Assembly: GCA_035536185.1 (NCBI GenBank)
Contig: DATLOM010000022.1
Location: 1-17,281, forward strand
DNA from: GCA-2861595 sp035536185
GTDB taxonomy: Bacteria > Actinomycetota > Acidimicrobiia > Acidimicrobiales > GCA-2861595
Length of the DNA: 17,281 nt
Direction of reading: 5' to 3'
A program made the translations under genes and the position numbers. Each line of letters starts with the position of its first letter. Position 1 is the stretch's first letter. This document shows, in pieces, positions 7,033-13,339 of the stretch. The notes under the pieces are model-generated. The model made no database searches, had not been told where the DNA came from, and saw nothing but the letters and a program-made list of their open reading frames with translations.

Positions 7033-8046
7033 ATGCTGGACGAGCGAAAGGCGGCCATTCTCTGCGCCGTCGTGGAGGAGCACATCGAGACGGCGCAGCC
7101 CGTCGGCTCCGGCCACGTCGTCCGTAACGCGGGTGTGGCCGTGTCGTCGGCCACGGTGCGGAACGAGATGGCCGTGCTCGAGCGCGAGGGCTACCTCGTC
7201 CAACCCCACACCAGTGCCGGCCGCATCCCCACCGACAAGGGGTACCGCTTCTTCGTCGACCAGCTCACGGGTCCCGGTGTCCTCGGCCCCGTCCAGCGCC
7301 AGGCCGTCCAGGATTTCTTCAGCACCGCCCACGGCGAGTTGGAGCGCAAGCTCCAGCACACCTCGCAACTGCTGGCGTCGGTCACCGATTACGCCGCGGT
7401 CGTGATCGGTCCTGTCCACGAAGCGGCCACCGTGCGCACGGCCCAGGTGGTGGGCCTTGCTCCCCGCCTCGCCCTGGTGGTGGCGGTGCTCTCCAACGGG
7501 TCTGTCGAGAAGCGCACGCTGGAGCTGGCCGAGGTGGTCGGCGACGCCCAGCTGGCGGTGGCGTCGACACGGATTGCCGGCCTCACCGCGGGGCGGGCCC
7601 TGGCCGATCTCGCCGACGTTGCCGTGCCTCCTCCCGGCGACGAGGTCGCCGACGCCGTGGTGACCGCCGCCCTCAAGGCCCTGAGCACCGTCGACGCCGA
7701 CGAGCCCGACCAGGTCTTCGTCGGTGGCGTAGCCCGCATGGCCGGCGCCTTCGACGCGGTGGAGGCCGTGCGCCAGGTGCTGACGACGCTGGAACAGCAG
7801 TACGTGGTCGTCACCCTCCTGCGTGACGTTCTGGCCAGTGGCCTCTCGGTGGCCATCGGCGCCGAGCATGGCGTGGCGCCCCTGGCCCAGTGCGCCGTCG
7901 TCGTGTCCCCCTACGAGGTGGAGGGCCACGCCGCCGGCAGCATCGGCGTGCTGGGGCCTACCCGCATGAACTACTCGCAGGCCATCGCCGCGGTGGCCAT
8001 GGTGAGCCGGCGCCTGGGTCGTCACCTGAGCGAGGGTGAGGGCTAG
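7033..8046 (+). CDS. hrcA: Heat-inducible transcription repressor HrcA
   Basis: HrcA is the winged-helix repressor that binds CIRCE and shuts off chaperone operons at normal temperature, with folding assisted by GroEL. With start ATG 7033 the protein has 337 aa, a usual family length. It begins MLDERKAAIL, matching the typical HrcA start (MLTxRQxxIL). The wHTH signature SSATVRNEMAVLEREGYL and PHTSAGRIPTDKGYRFFVD follow, then a GAF-like central domain and a C-terminal end NYSQAIAAVAMVSRRL. Alternative starts are GTG 7024 and ATG 7030, both within or at the edge of the CIRCE arm. The gene lies directly under its own operator and 35 bp upstream of dnaJ, so an autoregulated hrcA-dnaJ-rsmE operon is expected. 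Confidence 0.95.
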   Translation: MLDERKAAILCAVVEEHIETAQPVGSGHVVRNAGVAVSSATVRNEMAVLEREGYLVQPHTSAGRIPTDKGYRFFVDQLTGPGVLGPVQRQAVQDFFSTAHGELERKLQHTSQLLASVTDYAAVVIGPVHEAATVRTAQVVGLAPRLALVVAVLSNGSVEKRTLELAEVVGDAQLAVASTRIAGLTAGRALADLADVAVPPPGDEVADAVVTAALKALSTVDADEPDQVFVGGVARMAGAFDAVEAVRQVLTTLEQQYVVVTLLRDVLASGLSVAIGAEHGVAPLAQCAVVVSPYEVEGHAAGSIGVLGPTRMNYSQAIAAVAMVSRRLGRHLSEGEG

Positions 8047-8050
8047 TGCC

Positions 8051-8073
8051 CCGTCGCCGACATCACCCGACGG
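8051..8073 (+). promoter_or_regulatory. Inverted repeat before dnaJ, overlapping its weak SD
   Basis: CCGTCG (8051-8056) and CGACGG (8068-8073) can form a 6-bp stem in the 35-nt hrcA-dnaJ gap. The 3' arm covers the first bases of the only SD-like sequence (GGAG, 8072-8075) ahead of the dnaJ GTG at 8082. It could couple dnaJ translation to hrcA or respond to temperature; this is inference from geometry only. Confidence 0.3.
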
Positions 8074-8081
8074 AGCGCTAG

Positions 8082-9206
8082 GTGGCCGCCCGTGACCCTT
8101 ACGAGGTGCTCGGTGTCGCCCGGACCGCCGACGACGACGACATAAAGCGGGCTTACCGGAAGCTCGCCCGCGAGCTGCATCCCGACACCAATCCCGACGA
8201 GTCGGCCGAGGAGCGGTTCAAGGAGGTCACCGCCGCCTACGAGATCCTCCACGACCCGGAGCGGCGGCGGCGCTACGACGCCTACGGCCCCGACGGCCTG
8301 CGCAACGGAGGCGCCGGTGGCGCTGACGCCGGCGCCTTCTTCGGCGGCGGCCTCGGCGACCTGTTCGACGCCTTCTTCGGGGGAGCGGCCGGCGGCGGAG
8401 GCGGAGGCCGCCGGGGCCCGGCGAGAGGCTCCGACGTGGAGGTCGGCGTGGTCCTCGAGTTCGAGGAGGCGGTGTTCGGTGCCAGCAAGCAGGTTTCGGT
8501 ACGCACCGCGGTGGCCTGCGGGACCTGCGACGGGAGCGGCGCCAGCCCCGGCACCACCCCCACGACCTGCCTCCAGTGTGCCGGCGCCGGCGAGGTGCGC
8601 GCCGTGCGCCAGTCGATCCTCGGCCAGATGGTCACCGCCCGGCCCTGTCCCCGCTGCAAAGGCCAGGGCCAGCACATCGCGTCACCTTGTGCGAACTGCC
8701 GTGGCGAGGGGAGGGTGCTCGACGAGCGCAGCCTGATGGTCGAGGTGCCCGCCGGGGTCGACAGCGGCTCCACCCTGCGCGTCCAGGGTCAGGGCGCCGC
8801 CGGTGCACGGGGCGCCTCCAACGGGGACCTCTACGTGCACGTCGAGGTGAAGTCGCACCCGCGGTTCACCCGGCAGAACTTCGACCTCATCCACGAGCTG
8901 CACGTCCCGGTGACCCAGGCCGCCCTCGGGGCCGAACTGGAGCTGGAGACCCTCGACGGCGTCGAACCCCTGGTGCTCGATCCCGGCACCAACACCGGAC
9001 GGGTGTTCCGGCTGCGGGGCCGGGGCGTGCCCCATGTCGGCGGCCGGGGCCGGGGTGACCTGCTCGTGCAGATCGTGGTCGACACGCCGACCCGCCTCAC
9101 CGTCGAGCAGGAACGCCTCCTCCGGGAGCTGGCCGCGGAACGGGGCGAGGCGGTGGTGCCTGCGGGCAACGGGCTCTTCTCCAAGATCCGCAGCGCCTTC
9201 AAGTAG
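8082..9206 (+). CDS. dnaJ: Chaperone protein DnaJ (type I Hsp40)
   Basis: A 374-aa co-chaperone that stimulates DnaK ATPase and delivers unfolded clients. The J domain (about 4-70) carries the HPD triad at 33-35. A Gly/Phe-rich linker (about 76-115) follows. The zinc domain has four CxxCxGxG-type repeats at Cys146/149 (CGTCDGSG), 163/166 (CLQCAGAG), 189/192 (CPRCKGQG) and 203/206 (CANCRGEG). The C-terminal substrate-binding domain includes HPRFTRQNFDLIHELHVPVTQAALG. GTG start; MAARDPYEVLGV fits the family N-terminus. In actinomycetes this is the copy downstream of hrcA (often called DnaJ2), separate from the dnaK-grpE locus. It is followed by a 9-bp tandem duplication (aagtagggc twice, 9201-9218) that includes the stop codon and duplicates a TAG. 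Confidence 0.96.
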   Translation: MAARDPYEVLGVARTADDDDIKRAYRKLARELHPDTNPDESAEERFKEVTAAYEILHDPERRRRYDAYGPDGLRNGGAGGADAGAFFGGGLGDLFDAFFGGAAGGGGGGRRGPARGSDVEVGVVLEFEEAVFGASKQVSVRTAVACGTCDGSGASPGTTPTTCLQCAGAGEVRAVRQSILGQMVTARPCPRCKGQGQHIASPCANCRGEGRVLDERSLMVEVPAGVDSGSTLRVQGQGAAGARGASNGDLYVHVEVKSHPRFTRQNFDLIHELHVPVTQAALGAELELETLDGVEPLVLDPGTNTGRVFRLRGRGVPHVGGRGRGDLLVQIVVDTPTRLTVEQERLLRELAAERGEAVVPAGNGLFSKIRSAFK

Positions 9207-9228
9207 GGCAAGTAGGGCGGGCCGGGTC

Positions 9229-9975
9229 GTGGATCCCGAGCGGCGCCGGGCGGCCGCTCTGGCCTTCGTCGATCCCGCGCAGCTCGATGGGCCGGAGATG
9301 ACCGTCCAGGACGTCGATCGTCACCATCTCGAGCGGGTCCTGCGCCTGCGGCCGGGCGAGGCCGTGATCGCCTCCGACGGCGCTGGCCGGTGGCGGTCGT
9401 GCCGGTGGGCGCTGGCCGGGCGCCTCGACGCCGACGGCCCGGTGATGGTCGAGCCGGCACCGGTACCCCCTGTGGTGGTGGGCTTCGCCGTGCTCAAGGG
9501 CGACCGCACAGAGTGGGTGGTCCAGAAGCTCACCGAGCTGGGCGTCGACCGCCTCCTGCCCTTCGTGGCCGAGAGGAACGTGGTGCGGTGGGAGCCGGGT
9601 AGCGAGCGGGCGCTGCGCCAGGCCGAGAAGTGGCGCCAGGTCGCCCGGGAGGCGGCCATGCAGAGCCGGCGGGCCCGCCTGCCGGAGGTGGCGGAGGTTC
9701 AGGAGCTGGCCCAGGTGGCGGCGGAATACGCCTCCCCACGTGGGTCTGTCGCCTCTATGGCCGAGCCCGGTGGCCCGCCGCCCAGCCTGGACAGGCCCGT
9801 CGTTCTGGTGGGGCCCGAGGGAGGTTGGTCGGACGCCGAGCTCAGCCTGGGGCTGCCCACCGTCGGGCTCGGATCGGGGGTGTTGCGGGGCGAGACGGCG
9901 GCGCTGGCCGCCGCCGTGCTCCTGTGCGGGCTGCGCTCGCAGATCATCCGGCACCAACCCGGCAATTTGCAATAG
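9229..9975 (+). CDS. rsmE: 16S rRNA (uracil1498-N3)-methyltransferase RsmE
   Basis: A 248-aa SPOUT-class methyltransferase that methylates U1498 of 16S rRNA using SAM. An N-terminal PUA-like domain (about 8-75, with HHLERVLRLRPGE) precedes the trefoil-knot domain. Knot motifs are KLTELGVDRLLPF (100-112), EKWRQVAREAAMQSRR (133-148), GPEGGW (195-200) and LGSGVLRGETA (214-224). GTG 9229 is chosen because the homologous N-terminus starts there; the longer frame upstream reads inside dnaJ. The C-terminal extension is short. It follows dnaJ by 22 bp, the common hrcA-dnaJ-rsmE arrangement. Confidence 0.93.
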   Translation: MDPERRRAAALAFVDPAQLDGPEMTVQDVDRHHLERVLRLRPGEAVIASDGAGRWRSCRWALAGRLDADGPVMVEPAPVPPVVVGFAVLKGDRTEWVVQKLTELGVDRLLPFVAERNVVRWEPGSERALRQAEKWRQVAREAAMQSRRARLPEVAEVQELAQVAAEYASPRGSVASMAEPGGPPPSLDRPVVLVGPEGGWSDAELSLGLPTVGLGSGVLRGETAALAAAVLLCGLRSQIIRHQPGNLQ

Positions 9976-10014
9976 ACTCACGTCAGGTGGTTTTTTTGCG
10001 ACCGCGCGTGGGAA

Positions 10015-10031
10015 CTAGGCAATAAGCCTAG
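10015..10031 (+). promoter_or_regulatory. Perfect inverted repeat upstream of the bldD homologue
   Basis: CTAGGC (10015-10020), loop aataa, GCCTAG (10026-10031): a perfect 6-bp inverted repeat in the 96-bp gap between rsmE and the bldD homologue. It lies 41 bp before the GTG start. It may be an operator (autoregulation is known for BldD) or an mRNA hairpin. It does not match the published BldD box clearly. Confidence 0.35.
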
Positions 10032-10071
10032 GTGGTGCTGGGTAGTCATTTCTTGGGCCGAAGGAGTCAGC

Positions 10072-10623
10072 GTGAACGACGAAGAAGATCTCAACTACGC
10101 AGGGCGTGTGGGGGAGCGGCTTCGGCTCGTGCGCAAGCAGAAGCACCTTTCGCTGCAGGCGGTGGAGGCGTTGTCCCGCGACGAGTTCAAGGCGTCGGTC
10201 CTGGGCGCCTACGAGCGCGGCGAGCGGACGATCTCGGTCCCCCGGCTCCAGCGGCTGGCCCAGATCTACAACGTGCCCGTCGACCAGCTGCTGCCCCGTG
10301 ATCTCTCCGGCGCCATGGCGGCCATGGGCGCCGACGCCGACGACCTGAGCCCGGATGCCATCGGCCCCCGGCGCGACCAGGTCGTGGACGAGTCCGCCGG
10401 CCGGGTCACCATCGACCTCACCAGGCTGGAGGACGTGGCCACGCCCGAGCGCGAGCTGCTGCGCCGCTACCTGGGGATGATCCAGGTCCAGCGCCAGGAC
10501 TTCAACGGGCGGGTCCTCACCATCCGGTCCGACGACGTGCGGGCCATCGGCTGCCTTTTCGACACCACCGCCGACGGCATGCGCAACCGCCTCGACAACC
10601 TGGGCCTGCGCCAGCCCGTCTAG
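10072..10623 (+). CDS. bldD: BldD-family transcriptional regulator with c-di-GMP-binding signature
   Basis: A 183-aa protein resembling Streptomyces BldD over its full length. The N-terminal XRE-type HTH (about 10-75: GERLRLVRKQKHLSLQAVE, ASVLGAYERGERTISVPRL, IYNVPVDQLLP) is followed by a ~35-aa acidic linker and a C-terminal domain (about 112-180). That domain contains RQD (141-143), eight residues, then RSDD (152-155), which is the RxD-x8-RxxD c-di-GMP-binding signature of BldD. In Streptomyces, c-di-GMP dimerises BldD on DNA to repress sporulation genes. The GTG start is supported by AAGGAG (10061-10066) 5 nt upstream. It is a single-gene unit with an inverted repeat in its leader, and it converges with the epimerase gene. 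The linker is longer than in Streptomyces. Targets here are unknown. Confidence 0.9.
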   Translation: MNDEEDLNYAGRVGERLRLVRKQKHLSLQAVEALSRDEFKASVLGAYERGERTISVPRLQRLAQIYNVPVDQLLPRDLSGAMAAMGADADDLSPDAIGPRRDQVVDESAGRVTIDLTRLEDVATPERELLRRYLGMIQVQRQDFNGRVLTIRSDDVRAIGCLFDTTADGMRNRLDNLGLRQPV

Positions 10624-10630
10624 AGGTCTA

Positions 10631-10765
10631 GCGACTTTCGGGTCGCAAGCGGAGCTTGCTCCCCGAGTCAACAAGGTGCTCCGGGCGACCGGCGAAGCCG
10701 GCTCGCCCTCCGCCGTTCCTCTCTGCCGGCATCCGAGAACGGCCGCCTTCGGCGGCGGGAGCGGC
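10631..10765. terminator. Cluster of stem-loops between convergent genes
   Basis: The 202-bp convergent gap holds several hairpins: GCGAC/GTCGC (10631-10646), GCAAGC/GCTTGC (about 10645-10659), a 10-bp stem with one bulge (GGCGACCGGC, loop gaa, 10684-10707) and GCCGCC-ttc-GGCGGC (10742-10756). None has a T-tract, so this is not a textbook intrinsic terminator. Position and symmetry suggest bidirectional termination or transcript-end stabilisation for bldD and the epimerase. Confidence 0.4.
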
Positions 10766-10825
10766 CGCCTGCAAGAACTTGCCTCAACTTCGCGAGCTCG
10801 GCAGTGGACCCCCCATTAGCGCGAG

Positions 10826-11755
10826 CTAGAGGTCAGGCGAGGGCCTGGCCGACCACGTGGCGGCCAGGCCCTCTTCGAGAGGAGTGGTGGCCGACCAGCC
10901 GAGCAGCTCGCGGGCTTTGGTCGTGTCGGCACATGTCCGGGGGACGTCGCCGATGCGGCGGGGGCCAGACGCCGGCTGAGGGCCCTGGGAGCGACCGCTG
11001 ACGGTGTGGCAGAGGGACAGCAGGTCCACGACGCTGATCGAGCGTCCGCTGCCCACGTTGAGCACGCCCGTGACCTCGTGACGCTCGGCGGCGAGGAGCA
11101 GGGCCTCGACGACGTCGGCCACATGGACTAGATCCCGTGACTGCGTCCCGTCACCGTGGACCACGGGGGCGGCACCAGAGCCGAGAGCGGCGAGGAACCG
11201 GGGGACGAGCTGCGCGTAGGCGTCGTCCGCCGGCTGACCGGGGCCGTAGACGTTGAACAGGCGCAGGGACAGCGTCGAGAGCCCGAACAGCTCCTGGTAC
11301 ACCCGGGCGTAGTGCTCCCCGGCCAGCTTCGACACGGCGTAGGGGGAGCGGGGGAGAGGAGCCGTCGTCTCGGGGGTGGGGAAGGCGGCGGTGGCGCCGT
11401 AGACGCTGGAGGACGAGGCCAGCACCACCCGGGCGGCGCCGGCGTGGCGGGCCGCCTCCAGGACGGAGAGGCTGCCGTGGGTGTTGGCCCGGTCGGTGTC
11501 GAGCGGCGCATCCAGCGAGCGGGGAACGGCTCGGCGGGCGGCCAGGTGGACGATGGCGTCGGTGCCGACCGCGGCCGCGGCCGCCGTGCGCCCATCGCTG
11601 ACGTCACCCACCTGGAGCTCCACGCCCTCCGGCAGGCGCTCGGCGCGGCCGGCCGACAGATCGTCGAGCACCCGGACCCGGTGGCCCCGGCCAAGGGCGG
11701 TACGGACGAGGTGGGAGCCGATGAAGCCGGCCCCACCGGTGACGAGCAGGAACAC
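10826..11755 (-). CDS. NAD-dependent epimerase/dehydratase (extended SDR, UDP-glucose 4-epimerase-like)
   Basis: A 309-aa extended short-chain dehydrogenase/reductase. The Rossmann motif TGGAGFIG is at residues 6-13, an Asp-Asp at the end of strand 2 (31-32) favours NAD, VHLAA follows near 69-73, the catalytic Ser region is ASSSSVYG, and the catalytic pair YAVSK has Tyr139 and Lys143. SLRLFNVYGPGQ and the late NVGSGRSISVVDLL are typical of GalE/WbpP-like nucleotide-sugar epimerases. It likely interconverts or dehydrates an NDP-sugar for cell-envelope polysaccharide; the exact substrate is not decidable. It starts with GTG on the minus strand and has a -10-like TACGGT 6 nt upstream, with no SD. 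It diverges from the lipoprotein gene across 21 bp. Confidence 0.9.
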   Translation of the reverse strand: MFLLVTGGAGFIGSHLVRTALGRGHRVRVLDDLSAGRAERLPEGVELQVGDVSDGRTAAAAAVGTDAIVHLAARRAVPRSLDAPLDTDRANTHGSLSVLEAARHAGAARVVLASSSSVYGATAAFPTPETTAPLPRSPYAVSKLAGEHYARVYQELFGLSTLSLRLFNVYGPGQPADDAYAQLVPRFLAALGSGAAPVVHGDGTQSRDLVHVADVVEALLLAAERHEVTGVLNVGSGRSISVVDLLSLCHTVSGRSQGPQPASGPRRIGDVPRTCADTTKARELLGWSATTPLEEGLAATWSARPSPDL

Positions 11756-11776
11756 GGCCAGACCGTATGCTGCCGC
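11756..11776. promoter_or_regulatory. 21-bp divergent gap with two overlapping -10-like boxes
   Basis: On +, TATGCT (11766-11771) lies 5 nt before GTG 11777. On -, TACGGT (11767 down to 11762) lies 6 nt before the GTG whose first base is 11755. The two hexamers overlap by 2 bp. Both genes lack an SD, so both appear leaderless, and the two promoters would exclude each other sterically. Confidence 0.45.
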
Positions 11777-12664
11777 GTGCCGGGACGGAACGTGAAGGGT
11801 AGGCCCCCGTTGGGACGAAGTGCAGGACGGGTGTGTGCTCTGGCGGTGTCGGCTGCGCTGGCCGCGGCCGGGCTCGCCGGCTGTGGAGGGGAGAGCGACC
11901 GCCTGACGGCGACGGAGCTGGCGGCCCAGGGGAACGTGGTGTGCGCCAGGTCCGACAAGAAGCTCCAGAAGGCGTTCAAGGAGGAGCTCGGGGACGACGG
12001 GCGGCCCACGCCGAAGCAGATGCAGGCGGTCCTGAAGAGGGTCGTGCCCATAACCGAGGAGACGGTGGCGGGGCTGCGGAGGCTCGAGCCGCCCGAGAAG
12101 CTGGAGGACAAGTTCGACGACGCCCTGGAGAGGGCCGAGGCGGCCATAGAGGCGCTGAGGAAGGGCGCCGCCAGCCCCAAGGCCGCCGAAGCCCTGTTCG
12201 CGGCGCCCGAGGACCCCTTCGCCGAGACCAACAAGAGCCTGGAAGCGGTCGGCATCTCCACCTGCTCCCAGGGCGCCGGTGCCGGGGGGGGCAACAATCG
12301 GGCCGCACTGGTGACGTTCCGGGCCGAGGAGTACGCCTTCAACGGGCCGGCCGTGCTAAGGGCCGGCAAGGTGACGGTGACGCTCTCCAACCAGGGCAAG
12401 GAGCGCCACGAGATGAACATCGTGCGCCTGAAGGACGGCGTGACCTCCCGCCAGGTCGTCGACGCCGAGGCCGCCGGCCGGGACACCGAGGAGCTGGTGG
12501 CCGACGACCAGGTGGGCGGCGTGGCACCGGTAGACGCCGGCGGAGTGGGCTCCGCAGAGCTGAACCTCGTCTCCGGCACCTACGCCTACGCCTGCTTCGT
12601 CGACGCCCCCGACGGCCAGCCCCATGTGGCCAAAGGCATGTTCGGCGAGTTCCGCGTCCGGTAA
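11777..12664 (+). CDS. Predicted lipoprotein with C-terminal cupredoxin-like domain
   Basis: A 295-aa protein with a basic, hydrophobic N-terminus (about 14-35) and lipobox LAGC giving lipidated Cys36, hence anchored on the outer face of the membrane. The first part (about 45-165) is helical with charged repeats and a Cys pair (Cys56, Cys163) that may be disulfide-bonded. After a Gly/Asn linker, residues about 176-295 look like a cupredoxin beta-sandwich, ending SGTYAYACFVDAPDGQPHVAKGM. His211, Cys273, His283 and Met288 follow the H-C-H-M order of type-1 copper ligands, though the Cys-to-His spacing is longer than in plastocyanin. Start GTG 11777 is chosen by the -10 spacing and signal-peptide length; GTG 11792 and TTG 11810 are alternatives. 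Copper binding or electron transfer is inference. The long frame upstream is antisense to the epimerase. Confidence 0.75.
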   Translation: MPGRNVKGRPPLGRSAGRVCALAVSAALAAAGLAGCGGESDRLTATELAAQGNVVCARSDKKLQKAFKEELGDDGRPTPKQMQAVLKRVVPITEETVAGLRRLEPPEKLEDKFDDALERAEAAIEALRKGAASPKAAEALFAAPEDPFAETNKSLEAVGISTCSQGAGAGGGNNRAALVTFRAEEYAFNGPAVLRAGKVTVTLSNQGKERHEMNIVRLKDGVTSRQVVDAEAAGRDTEELVADDQVGGVAPVDAGGVGSAELNLVSGTYAYACFVDAPDGQPHVAKGMFGEFRVR

Positions 12665-12665
12665 A

Positions 12666-12880
12666 CCAGCGAACTTGGTGACCAAAGCGGCGCTACGGCG
12701 GCGCCTTCTTCGGCACGAGGTTCGGACTCGGGCACACCAGCGATCCTCCGACCAGCCAACTTGGTGCCCCAAGCGGCGGAGGGCGCCGCCCTTGGTACCG
12801 TCGGATTTAGCCGGGTTGCTGCTGGTTCTCCACGGCCAACTTGGTCACCGTGGCGGCGCTACGGCGCCGCCTTCGGCTCC
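12666..12880 (+). repeat. Three copies of a structured intergenic repeat
   Basis: Three imperfect direct copies share CCARC/GGCC-AACTTGGT followed by a GC palindrome. AACTTGGT occurs at 12672-12679, 12758-12765 and 12838-12845 (86- and 80-bp spacing). Each is followed 9-14 nt later by a hairpin: GGCGC/GCGCC (12689-12705), GCGGCG/CGCCGC (12773-12789), and GGCGGCGC-TACG-GCGCCGCC (12852-12871), an 8-bp perfect stem with a UACG tetraloop. Copies 1 and 3 continue into TTCGGC-type sequence. The 319-bp gap from 12665 to 12983 contains no credible gene; it holds these repeats and then the IS3-type end at 12939. Confidence 0.6.
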
Positions 12881-12938
12881 AGGTTTCGACCATCGGTTGC
12901 CGGTCGTGCCGCCGGCGGCGGCGGGATGGTGAGGACCT

Positions 12939-12968
12939 TGAATCACACCGGGATCCGCGGAGGCTCCA
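12939..12968 (+). repeat. IS3-family-type left inverted-repeat end (copy 1)
   Basis: TGAATCACACCGGG (12939-12952), 6 nt, then GGAGGCTC. It matches the sequence at 16092 in content and spacing, and resembles IS3-family termini that begin TGAA and contain GGAGACTC. It lies 45 bp upstream of a broken orfA in the same orientation. Confidence 0.6.
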
Positions 12969-12983
12969 TCGCTTGGAAGGAGC

Positions 12984-13270
12984 ATGGAGTCCATGGCATC
13001 TCAACATTCCGCACAGAAGAGGTACCCGCCAGAGCCTGCGTGAGCGAGGCCTTCGCATGGTGCTCGAGTTGATCGAGGCCCAGGGCGGCGAAAGCTACGG
13101 CGTGGTCACCAGAGTCGCCCGCCAGCTCGGCGTGGGCGGCGAGTCGTTGCGCAACTGGGTCCGCCAGGCCGAGATCGACGGCGGTGTCCGCTCAGGAACC
13201 GCCACCGAGGACAAGGCCCGCATCGCTCAGCTGGAGAAGGACAACCGCGAGCTGCGGCGAGCTAACGAGA
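12984..13270 (+). pseudogene. Frameshifted and truncated IS3-family transposase OrfA
   Basis: OrfA supplies the HTH DNA-binding part of an IS3-type transposase, normally fused to OrfB by frameshifting. Here the start (ATG 12984 or 12993, giving MASQHSAQKRYPPE) is in one frame and the rest (LRERGLRMVLELIEAQ, then VARQLGVGGESLRNWVRQAE and a leucine-zipper-like end QLEKDNRELRRANE) is in the next. Removing one C from the CC at 13035-13036 joins them as PPELRERG, so a single +1 insertion is the simplest cause. The frame is then lost after RRANE at the IS30-element boundary near 13270. No orfB follows beyond the IS30 element. An inactive remnant. Confidence 0.8.
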
Positions 13271-13299
13271 TGGCGGATCCAACCGGTGAGCGCACTGAT

Positions 13300-13330
13300 C
13301 CTGTGAACTTCCGAGTCCCTCGATCACAGG
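13300..13330 (+). promoter_or_regulatory. Hairpin just before the IS30 transposase start
   Basis: CCTGTGA (13300-13306) and TCACAGG (13324-13330) form a perfect 7-bp stem with a 17-nt loop, ending 9 nt before the GTG start at 13340. Such hairpins near IS ends often limit read-through expression of transposase; that role is inferred. Confidence 0.4.
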
Positions 13331-13339
13331 AGCGTCGCC

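Noticed and set aside
9034..9228. Longer start for rsmE
   Set aside because: This stretch is the end of dnaJ in another frame; the RsmE N-terminus matches the family from GTG 9229.
9989..9997. T7 tract after rsmE as an intrinsic terminator
   Set aside because: Only a 3-bp stem (CAC/GTG) precedes the Ts; no stable hairpin could be drawn.
11156..11776. N-terminal extension of the lipoprotein frame
   Set aside because: It lies antisense to the epimerase, has no domain similarity, and would bury the signal peptide and lipobox in the middle of the protein.
11128..12579. Minus-strand 483-codon frame across the lipoprotein and epimerase
   Set aside because: It overlaps both real genes out of frame; the translation is low-complexity Ser/Pro/Arg.
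12666..12880. CRISPR array
   Set aside because: Only three imperfect copies, unequal spacing, GC palindromes and no cas genes.
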